The position numbers and the translations under genes were made by a program. A stretch of DNA of 64,000 bases from Amphimedon queenslandica (Eukaryota > Porifera > Demospongiae > Haplosclerida > Niphatidae): NCBI RefSeq assembly GCF_000090795.2, contig NW_003546272.1, forward strand, positions 216,953 to 280,952, written 5' to 3'. The notes beneath the pieces were generated by a model that saw nothing but the letters and a program-made list of their open reading frames with translations, made no database searches and was not told the DNA's origin. Numbering within the stretch: position 1 is the stretch's first letter; each line of letters begins with the position of its first letter. Shown in pieces: positions 54,501 to 64,000 of the stretch.

Positions 54501-57500
54501 AAGAGTCACTTCAGAGTTATCCAAGTGACTAAGTCCCAACAATAGGCCAGCAAATGTTCCCTATATCACGTGAGAGTCACATGATAATCTCATGATGAGT
54601 ATAATTATATTACCAGGTGTTCTGAGATAAGTCTCTTAGCTTCGTAATCAATCCGTATCGGAACGTCAGGATAAAACACAAAGGATTTAATGAAGACACT
54701 CGCCGGCTGAGACTGGACATGATCTGTCTTCTTCTCACCTGATTTATTGCTTCGTTTTTGAGTAGGAGGAGAATAATCAGTCATTATTACTAATAGCAAA
54801 AAATAGAGAATAAAAAACTATTAAAAATTATTTTTCACAAAGCACCCAGCTACTATACATTGGTAAATACCTTACCTTCTTCACTAGGGGCTGCTGCTGG
54901 TACCAGCTGCTGAAAGTAATCATGTAGGAACAGGAATGTATCCTGGAAAGAGAATGAAAGAGTGAGTGTAATGATGTGGGATCTTGCCTATTTTATTTAT
55001 TAAGCACATAGTATTAATCTTTTAAATGTGATATTAATAAATAATGTATTAGATACAATGTGTACATGTACAGTGCAAGAGTGCATCCATTACTTGATCA
55101 ATGTTGAGTCGTATTGGTAAGAGTGACAGTCTAACTGATGCCTCTAAGCCGTTGAGAGAGGGGGAGACAGACTGTGTAGTTGAGGGTACATCAGTTCCTT
55201 CACTTTCAGGGAGTGTGAACAAAACCTTTAGTGAGAACTGAGGACGACAAAAGAGAGTAAAATTAGAGGTAGTGTGATATTTTCTAACCATGTTAGAAAG
55301 GGACTGTCTAGGTAGTGAGTCCGTGCAGTGCTGATAAAGGAACTTGTTGATAAGTGATTGAGAGAGTCTGTCCCTTATCTCAATGTCGTGTATTAGGACA
55401 ACGAACCGCGAGGACTCGTGGGAACCAGACGGATAGGTCTCGTGTTGAACACGTAACTAAAGGAAGAGAGAGGGAAAGTGACACAGAAATTTAAGAAAGA
55501 GATGGAGAAATTAGAAAGAGAGAAATACATGTAATTTGCTGGCAAAAAAACTTTACAATAATAATGTCACTGTGTACATACATGTACATGTACATGTATA
55601 TATTACTAGCTGTATTTACTAACTTTGCTTATTTCAATCTCGACCAGTTTATTTTGGTCCCGCCCCATTCCACCAACTGATCTCTTCAAGTCACCTCTAA
55701 TCCCAGCTCCTCCATTCTTCTTCATTTTCTTAGTCTTGGCATCAGTAGCCATTGATCTCTTTGCCGAGAGGAGAGGAGAGAGGGAGGAGGAGGGAGAGGG
55801 TGAGGATAGAGAGAAATCCCGTCCTCCGTACAGCTGCCATATGATGGTCAGTTCCCTCAGTGAGTATATGAACTCAGGGTTGGGGTAGCCTTGGGGTCTC
55901 TTTAACTGATCAACCACTTCATCCTACAAGATACAAGAAATACGTGTACATGCATGCTTTTATTATAATTAAAATAATTTTTTAATTTTTAGCATAAATG
56001 GTCAACTATTTTTTTAAAACAAATTTTAAGTTGATTCTGATTTCATTTTTGAGCTAAAATGTGCCTAAATATTTATAGCCCATGGTTTTTTCCAAAAAAT
56101 GGCTCCGAAATCACTTCCAATTTTTATTACATTTTTTGATACATATTGATGTACTTATGCTGTGCAGAAAGTTTGAGCTGATTTATACTTGAATTTCTCG
56201 AGTTATGACTATTTTTAAAATAAACCAATTTCTGAAAAAATCACTGTACTATAGCCCATGGTTTTTTTCAAAAAATGGCTCCGAAATCACTTCCAGTTTT
56301 TATTACATTTTCTGATACATATTGATGTACTTAGGCTATGTAGAAAGTTTGAGCTGATTCTGACTTGAATTTTTCGAGTTATGACCATTTTAAAAATAAA
56401 CCAATTTCTGAAAAAATCACTGTACTATAGCCCATGGTTTTTCCAAAAAATGGCTCCGAAATCACTTCCAATTTTTATTACATTTTCTGATACATATTGA
56501 TGAACTTAGGCTGTGCAGAAAGTTTGAGCTGATTCCGACTTGAATTTTTCGAGTTATGACCATTTAAAAAATTAACCAATTTCTGAAAAAATCACTGTAC
56601 TATAGCCCATGGTTTTTCCAAAAAATGGCTCCGAAATCACTTCCAATTTTTATTACATTTTCTGATACATATTGATGAACTTAGGCTGTGCAGAAAGTTT
56701 GAGCTGATTCCGACTTGAATTTTTCGAGTTATGACCATTTAAAAAATTAACCAATTTCTGAAAAAATCACTGTACTATAGCCCATGGTTTTTCCAAAAAA
56801 TGGCTCCGAAATCACTTCCAATTTTTATTACATTTTCTGATACATATTGATGAACTTAGGCTGTGCAGAAAGTTTGAGCTGATTCCGACTTGAATTTTTC
56901 GAGTTATGACCATTTTAAAAATAAACCAATTTCTGAAAATCAATTAACACACCCAAATTTTGACATTAAACTGACTTACAGGTACAGCAAAATAATTATC
57001 AATGATTCTCAATTCTTCTCCATCACTCAACAGACACTTCACAACGGGAACTGATCCTGGCCCCTGTAATAAAAAAATTAAAATTTTTTTTAAATTAGGC
57101 AAATATCTTGGATAAATAATAAAACTATAAAGTGGTCGTACAGTACACACAAAAAGCTTTATTATCAACTTGTTATGTCCCATTTTATTTTGCTATTAAT
57201 TATTAATCATTCATTTTATATTTCTACAGTGTCATTACTACTAATGGGGCTCTCACGTACCACTTTAGCTGTTGTTAGTGTGGGCAGTATACAATAGTCA
57301 TCCTCATCAAAGATCCACTCATCATCAATACTTGCACCAGCCTTCTTCTGTTTTCCTCCTCCTCCTCCTTTCCTCTCTCCTTCAGTCTCTTCTCCTTCAG
57401 AGTCTGAACTGAATATAAATGCAGTAGTAGTAGCCACTCTCTCTTCACTAACTGTAGGACTACGTATTACTGTATTAATAATAAAATAAAGTTATACAAC

Positions 57501-60038
57501 CATAATACCTTAGAGTGACTTTTAATTGCGGGTACTAAATTTTGCGATTTTAGCACAAGGTAGATTTTGCTGGTATTAAAAATTGCGATTAAGTAATTAT
57601 TACTAATAGTTATATGGCATTATGATGTCATTATTAATAATTGCGCGTATTAATAATTGCGATTTTTAACCCAAACGCAAAATTCGCAATTAATAGTACC
57701 CGCATTTAAAAGTAACCTTAAGGTAGTCATTCTATAGTTGATGTGTGCGTTAGCTGCTACGGATGAGATACTCACCTGATCCATGGCCAGTGTCTCCTAC
57801 ATCATCAAAGTCCTCCATAGCTTCACTGATCAAATCACCAACTTCTTTCACAGGCTACAAGAGCATAAAATCATCATTAAATCATGAATGCATATACATG
57901 TACATGTATGTACACATACATTGTACATAATAGTGAAGCACATACATTATAAAACATACAATAGACATTAGTGTAGACACTAGAACTGACCTCATCTACT
58001 CTACCACTATCTCCAGTAGGGGTATCAGTAGCTGTATCATTAATAGTATCATTACTAGCTCCACTGCTAGCACCAGTTCCATTACTGATAGGCTCAGTAT
58101 CATACATAGTCTCATTGGCACACTCAATAGTGTCTCCTGCTGATAAGTCTTTGGTCTCTGAGAGGTATACGAGAAGGTCCCGGAGTACAATACAAGAGTC
58201 TACACACATCATGAACTGTAGCTCTGATCCAGAACACTGGAAATCAACCGCAGGGACATTTGATGAAAACTATATGTACAGGGTAGCATACAACAGGTAA
58301 TGATGATTTGCATACTTCAGTTGAGTCATTCTTATTGCATAGTCTCAGTATGAAATCAATACTACCCATCTCCATTACATTAACAAAACCTGTAGGAGAG
58401 GAGAGGAGTAAGAAAGGGACAAGAGATGAGAAAAGAAGGAGATTCAAACAAACCATTTCTTAGGATAATTTTGTCTTGTCTTTTGTCAGAGATTGATAGC
58501 GTGAGATCATCCAGCAGGACTTTAACAACCAGCAATGGTGAACCAGTTACCAGTGTACTGGATACTCTCAAAGACTCCAACGAGAGAACAGCATGTGTGG
58601 GTATATACAATGGCCTATAAGAATATGTAGTTATTATAAGAAATATAAAAAATATTACATATACATGTACATTACGTACATGTTATTGTAGTGGTAAATT
58701 ATTTTCTATCATTATTATCATTATTATTATTGTTGCTATTATTATTACTTGTATTGTACAGCTGAGTCCAGAAGTGATGCATGCAATTCAGTGATGACTG
58801 TTGGTGGGTCATAGCCAGGAACGTGATCATCTCTTAAATCAAACATATCACCGACCTATTGAGAGAGGGTAGGAGGAGGTGATAGAGAACAAGAGGGAGG
58901 AGAATGAACAGGTGGAGAGAAGAACAAGAAGAAATAATACATGTACATGTACATGTATGTGCATCAATAAAATGAAATATGAGTGAAGATGATAAAAGTA
59001 AGAGGATCTCACTTGTTTGATGAAACTGTCCTCAAGTGATGTGACATGAAACTCAAACAGTGTCTGACTAACCTTTACAGCACATTTATGAACCTACAAA
59101 TACATACATATAAATAAATGAATTATTATTATGATATACACACAGTCAACGATAAGAATAGGCATTGATTATAAAAAGGCTATAAGCTGCTAGTTAGTTA
59201 GTATTCCATTTGTACTTTTCTATTAGCATTGATCTCAGTTCTACTCTCAATTGAAAGAGACAGCATAGCCTCATCACTACTAGCATCAGTGGCCAGTAGT
59301 CCTTCAGTCATGGGCCTCAGTATGTTAGACAGTAGCAATGAGCTGGTGTCTATCAGGAGAGGAGAGGAGTGAGAGGGAGAGGAGGAGTGAGAGGGAGAGG
59401 GAGAGGGAGGAGGGTAGAGTATGTCTCTTGTGACTCTAGCACAATGTTGAACCTCAACTTCATCAACCTGTAATGAACAATGAATGAATTTTGATAAAAA
59501 TTGAAAGTAACTTTACAAATCACAACTACAATACATATATATGTATGTACAATCTTACATTAATGCAGAGTACAATGCATCCGGTCTCTCCCTTATAATC
59601 CAATGCAGTACAAATGGAGCCTCCATTGAACTCAATGAGGAGTACACCAGTTTGAGAGGGCACGGAGGAAGAGGGAGAGTGGACACGCTGTGGACTCAAA
59701 TCAAGAAGACGAGGGTCACTAGACCTCTCCTCCTCTCCCTCTCCCTCCTTCCCATTAAATGTATAACAAGATGGCTCAGTATCGGGACTTTCCTATAATT
59801 ATAAATACAATTGTTATTACAATAATAATGTTTTTATAAATTATGCACACAAGCCTAATGCTTTATTAGTATTATACAATGTAAGCAATTATGGTCATAC
59901 TTTTACTGGTAGAGCTAGTGATATTTGTCCTTCTTTAATATTCAAAGAGACTGAGAGGTAGGTTGGTGAAGGAGTGTGATCAGGACTAACCCTGCCACTC
60001 GGTGAATCATGATCAGTGTCTTCATCACATGAATCTAT

Positions 60039-60077
<39 letters not shown>

Positions 60078-63000
60078 AAACATATCATATACATGTACAT
60101 GTAAGAGGAGCAGTGAGAAAGAGATAAGATGGACAATGAGAGGGAGGGAAAACATTAAGAAAACAGTTTGAGAAAGATACTGTACCTTCTTTGAGAACAG
60201 ATCTACATAGTTTAAATTTCTCTTCCTTGGCGACAGCTGGTTGTAGCATGTCCATATTACTGTAGAAGAGACTCCTGGCGGTTGCCCTCTCCATTGCAGC
60301 TGGAGTGGCTGGCTCCCATAACGAGAGATCAACAGCAAATCTGTTATACAGTCTCTGAAGGAATGCCTGACTGGGTATGTGAACGGAGAGGGAGGGAATG
60401 GAGACTGATACAGAGTAGGTTGAGGATGAGAGTAAATGAGACTTAAAGGTAGCCATTTCTTCTTGAGTTGCAGGGAGAAGGAGCTCATCAGAGGATAAAC
60501 CATTCTGGGACTAGAAATGATAGAGAAATGAATAATAAAATACATGTAAGAACAGTTTTTTTATAATTGATACATACGCATACACTCTTGCCATTCTACA
60601 ATGAGTATTAATTATCATTATACTATTACTAACAAGTGAGTATAGAGTCACATGATCACTAAACAGAAAGTTGTTGAAACAATCAGTAGTAGCCAATAAA
60701 ATTTATGATTCATTAAAATAACTAATGGGACAGGTGTTACTCTGCTATTGACATAGTTACATGTTTTGGCACGGGAATTGCATGTATATAAAAGTATGAC
60801 AAAGCAGTTACTCCTACTTCACCACAAAACAAGATGTCTCTTGGTTGCCTACTCTTACTGTGCTTAGTGACACAATCATTCTCACTGTGTGTCTTTAGAA
60901 ATGGAAGATGTACCAATCCTTCTCTTATTCTGATGTCTCAGGATGATAGCAGTAATGGCTTTGATCTAACAATAAAGGAACTACCCTTAGTGTCTACTAA
61001 TATCTCAATAACACCTGAATGTACTGCAACAATGGGAATTAAAAAAATATCGTGCAAATTCAATGAGAGTGACAATTCAATGATGATGGTAAGCCAAGTG
61101 ATTCATATTCATGTACAAGACTGTATCATTGCCTGTGATTATATAAATACCGGGGGTACACATTATAACATGGTAAAATGTAAATATTCTGAAAAATAAA
61201 GCTTGAGCCTACCTACAAAACCAATTCCTAAAATACTAGCTAAATATTATTGTACCAACATTTCAATTTTCAACAGGTCAGTACTGATGAGACTCTTTCT
61301 AGTGCTTTGTACGATATTTCTATTTCCCTTGATGTCTATGATCAAAAATGCTGTGATGTGTCAGCAAACATGACTCACAATATAACATTGGAAGTTATTG
61401 GTAAGATAATGTGGATTATGAAATTAAAGGAGTGTGATAGATATTAGCTTATTTAATGCAGAAAGTCGTTTCCCTGCATGGGATGTATATATACAGTTTC
61501 TAAGTCATTATCTTTTTAGATAACCCACACTTACAGACAGAGACTAATGATCCTCACACCTTACATTGTAGTTGGAGTTCTAAAATCCCAAACCTCAATT
61601 TTTTGATTGCATTTTTATTAAATGGCAACACAATAGGATACTGTGGGCAATTCACCACTAGTCCTATGGAGCATATAAATGATATTACTATTTACTATGA
61701 CAAAGTTTGTACTATAAGAATTAACAAGCTGACAAGCAAAAACAAAGGTCGCTACTCGTGCTTACTAATGATACCGAATCCTGATGACAATGGATACTTA
61801 AAGTTTTATTCAGAATCAACAGAGCTTTCACCTAATAAGGAGCATATATACCAAATAGTGCTTGGAATCATAGGGGCCATTATTTTTGTCGGCATCATAT
61901 GCCTAATTACATATTGCTGCTATCGCAAGTTCTTTAAGAATGAACGTGAAAGAGATAATGAACAAGGCGCTGGTGAGCCACTACTACCTGATAGAGAACC
62001 AGGCTGACAGTGAGAGACCAGCAAACATTACTTTTATTGTATGCAATAGCTGTATGCTTTATTATCAAATAAAATAATATTATCTTTTAAATGGAAAAGG
62101 ATTTGATACTAGACAAAGTATGATGTACATGTACATGTAAGTATAGCAGGAATATAAAAAAAGACTACACAATTTTCTTCAGACACAATCAACTGTCGAC
62201 CAAAATCAGGACCAAAGAAAAAGTAGGCTTTTACTTCTCACAGACATGTGGCAGCAACACATAATTATTTTATTAGCATAGGAAAATTCAATAATAGCAT
62301 AGGAATATTCAAATATTGCTGATAAAATTCATAGTTCTTAAATAGGGCGTGTCTCACCAGGACATAGCAGCAGACACACCTATTTTGACCTAATAAGGAT
62401 AAGCCAAACAAGATGACTTCTGCAGTCTCTCTTGGTTGCCTACTGTTCCTATACTTGGTGACACAATCATTCTCACTGTGTATCACTAGAGATGAAGCAA
62501 ACACAACATGTACCAATTCTTCTCTTGTACTGGTGTCTCAGAGTCAAGTGAAGGAGAGTAATGATGATGGGTTCTTCACTCTAACAATTAGAAACCTGCC
62601 CTTTGTTTCTACTGATTGCTCAACAACAAATGCAGAGAAAAAAAGTATCTATACTTAAGGAAGGTATACCATTGGAGTATAACTTCACTGACACATACAA
62701 TACAACATTAATGGTAAGTTAATGTACACGACTACATGTACATGTAAATATCACAATACCAGTACTAATTAGTACATTCAATTTCATGTTATTTGTGCAA
62801 GCCTTATTATCAATGTAACCAAACATTCATTTCTGAAATCATTATTAATCACTATTATGGCTCATCATAGGTAAAAGTTCAGAGTGACATTAAGATTGGG
62901 GAGCACATCATTTCTCTATCATATCGTCTTTCTGACCCACAATGTTCTAATGTAGTTGTAGCCTTTAATAATAAGATAACACTGAAAGTTGTTGGTAAGT

Positions 63001-63937
63001 ATTATCATTAAGTGACATTGTACAATGAACATGTACTGATAAATGCTGTGAATAACTACTCTCTCTACACGTATCATTTCAGATGACCCTAAAATAGTGC
63101 TAAAGACTAACAACCCTCATATTTTCGACTGCGAATTAAACCCTAACCTTTTTAATGCTGATGGATTCATTGAATTTTCATTGAACACAACGTATTAGGA
63201 TACTGTGGGCAATTCACTAGTCCTGTGGACCACAAGAATGATATTTCCATATATTACGATTCTTCTGCTGGAGTTTGCTCCTTAAAGATTAACAAGCTGA
63301 CAAGTAAAAATGAAGGGAGCTACTCATGTTCACTAATGATCCCTTATCCCGATGACAACGGATTCTTAAAGTTAAACTCAAATTCAGCATCTCTTTCAAG
63401 AAGCCAAAATAATGAGTACATATATCAAATAGTCATTGGTGTCATAGCAATTCTAGTTTTGGGTGGTATTATTATATCATGTCTGATAGTGTACATTAAG
63501 AAGAAAATGAAAATGAAAAAAGGCCATGCAGGGGATAAAAAACCATTAATACCTAATGCTGAAAATCGTGAAATACAAGAGCCTCAACAGGAAAATAGAG
63601 AAGAAGGTGGTGAACCAGAATAAATACTTGTATTTAATAATTTTGGCTGAATAATGAATATACATCTACATTGTACATACATGTACATTTACCTCTGTAT
63701 CTACTACACTTATACATATTTTACATCCCAATATAATTATCCAAGTTAAATATACACATATGTACCTTTCCAATGCCAGAGAAATAGTCTTTCTTTTGTG
63801 AGAAAGGAGATGGTTTGCTATGAGGAACTTTAACATCAAATTCATCAGAATCAGAATCAGATTGAGAGAGAGGAGACATGTCAAGTGGTAATTCGTCCAA
63901 TGGACTCTCATCAAACTGATTAACAGTGACACGAATA
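51578..63937 (-). CDS. ATG2: ATG2, autophagy lipid-transfer protein, C-terminal part
   Basis: More than twenty short exons on the minus strand. The C-terminal exons give SADLREGFANAYNIV (about 53140-53360) and GLGHTAREFYQAA...GVTGAVGGVLRHIPGNIF...ATRHVLGGAKNQFVPEAK, ending at 51578, as in human ATG2A/B. Upstream exons include FLQRLYNRFAVDLSLWEP (about 60185-60512), matching the YNR...DLLLWEP segment of ATG2, preceded by PSPFSQKKDYFSGIG (63766-63937), which fits the SPFS stretch just before it. These two exons join in phase across an intron of about 3.25 kb that holds two plus-strand genes. ATG2 is a rod-shaped lipid channel feeding phagophore growth. The N-terminal chorein part is beyond the window. 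Long GA-rich (CT on the coding strand) tracts precede several acceptors. Confidence 0.9.
51807..51925. repeat. GA-rich tract in an ATG2 intron
   Basis: Purine-only sequence for most of 110 bp, so the coding strand has an unusually long polypyrimidine tract upstream of the last exon. Similar tracts lie at about 53943-54062, 59355-59412 and 60038-60074 and also precede exons. Confidence 0.8.
56030..56940. repeat. Tandem array of ~175-bp units in an ATG2 intron
   Basis: Five units begin at CTGTACTATAGCCCATGG-type words near 56083, 56250, 56424, 56598 and 56773. Each holds AAAAATGGCTCCGAAATCAC and AAAGTTTGAGCTGATTC. The last three are nearly identical, showing recent amplification. It shares words with the other intronic blocks, but the CCATGGGCTATAGTA word is inverted relative to the CPSF1 block. 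Confidence 0.9.
57508..57723. mobile_element. 216-bp TA-flanked MITE in an ATG2 intron
   Basis: The ends pair as CCTTAGAGTGACTTTTAATTG-like and its inverted, slightly diverged copy ending AAGTAACCTTAAGG, flanked by TA. The interior has GCGATTTT and AAATCGC words in inverted order. It shares the CCTTA start with 49095-49310. Confidence 0.82.
60038..60074. repeat. (GA)n microsatellite in an ATG2 intron
   Basis: About 17 GA units lie directly upstream, on the coding strand, of the exon at about 59902-60037. Confidence 0.9.
60787..60794 (+). promoter_or_regulatory. TATA box of the first nested Ig-like gene
   Basis: TATAAAAG, the same octamer as in the Cys-rich array, lies 47 bp before the ATG at 60834. 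It indicates that the nested gene has its own promoter inside the ATG2 intron. Confidence 0.7.
60834..62007 (+). CDS. Ig-like single-pass membrane receptor nested in an ATG2 intron
   Basis: Three exons in phase (60834-61088, 61277-61400, 61520-62007) give 288 aa. Order: signal peptide MSLGCLLLLCLVTQSFS; a first Cys-bearing domain over exons 1-2 (CVFRNGRCTN to HNITLEVI), probably Ig-like; a second Ig-like domain in exon 3 with HCSWSSK, YCGQF and the end motif SKNKGRYSCLLM (the DxGxYxC position); a membrane segment VLGIIGAIIFVGIICLITYCCY; and a 30-residue basic then acidic tail (FFKNERERDNEQGAGEPLLP) with EPLLP, a possible dileucine-type sorting signal. Sequons NIS, NES and NMT are present. No ITAM or ITIM is seen. 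Ligand unknown. It runs antisense within the ATG2 intron. Confidence 0.85.
62008..62412. other. Spacer between the nested Ig-like genes
   Basis: The 3' UTR of the first gene with AATAAAATAA near 62069, then AT-rich DNA up to the second gene. A clear TATAAAAG octamer is not seen close to the second ATG, unlike the first gene. No other feature. Confidence 0.55.
62413..63623 (+). pseudogene. Second nested Ig-like receptor gene, frame-broken
   Basis: A paralogue of the preceding gene with the same three-exon layout: exon 1 62413-62713, exon 2 62871-62994 (124 nt, exactly as in the first gene) and exon 3 63083-63623. Splice sites are intact. The signal peptide (VSLGCLLFLYLVTQSFS), second Ig-like end motif SKNEGSYSCSLM, membrane segment IVIGVIAILVLGGIIISCLI and basic/acidic tail are well preserved. 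Two frame breaks are seen, one in exon 1 beside a run of seven A and one in exon 3 just before GYCGQF. With so little other damage, this is either a young pseudogene or a good gene with sequencing errors. Confidence 0.75.
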
Positions 63938-64000
63938 CTAGGAGAAAGGAGAGAGGGAGGAGGAGAGAAAGAGAGAGGGAAGGAGAAAAAGAATAAAGAT

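Noticed and set aside
1-64000. tRNA, rRNA or retroelement genes
   Set aside because: I found no cloverleaf, rRNA core, reverse transcriptase or integrase motif in any frame.

Overview
The window reads as animal nuclear DNA, most like a demosponge such as Amphimedon. I infer this from the AT-rich compact layout, the many short GT-AG introns, head-to-head gene pairs about 100 bp apart, animal orthologues (CPSF1, YEATS2, POLQ, ATMIN, SCNM1, ATG2, a PRD-class homeobox gene) and a lineage-specific secreted gene family. The sequence alone does not prove the species. There are two assembly gaps: 10 N at 2709 and 441 N at 44090.

Region 1 (1-22 kb) is a tandem array of twelve plus-strand, mostly intronless genes for small Cys-rich secreted proteins. 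Nine look coding, including one cut by the window start; one is split by a transposon and two are decayed. The leader, a propeptide ending in Lys-Arg, and a hydrophobic GPI-type tail are almost constant, while the ectodomain varies on a fixed Cys skeleton. Flanks are duplicated and exchanged between copies. A thirteenth, very diverged paralogue lies at 27.9 kb, beyond a minus-strand CPSF1 gene of which only the N-terminal part is in the window.

Region 2 (29-43 kb) holds a myristoylation-type dual-specificity phosphatase, YEATS2, an intronless bacterial-type murC (UDP-N-acetylmuramate--L-alanine ligase), a complete POLQ (helicase plus polymerase), and an ATMIN-like zinc-finger protein. YEATS2/murC and POLQ/ATMIN are head-to-head pairs with about 85-110 bp between start codons. 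The murC gene, bracketed by normal animal genes, is the most surprising single gene and looks like an integrated bacterial transfer with its catalytic motifs kept.

Region 3 (43-51 kb) has a pseudokinase followed by a coiled coil and the DUSP-UBL module of USP4/11/15-type deubiquitinases but with no protease domain, an unknown multi-pass membrane protein, SCNM1, and a PRD-class homeobox gene.

Region 4 (51.6-64 kb) is the C-terminal part of ATG2 on the minus strand. One of its introns contains, on the opposite strand, two tandem Ig-like single-pass receptor genes; the second carries frame breaks.

Across the window, introns of five unrelated genes hold related blocks with a period near 180 bp, and three introns each carry a 215-216 bp TA-flanked MITE.
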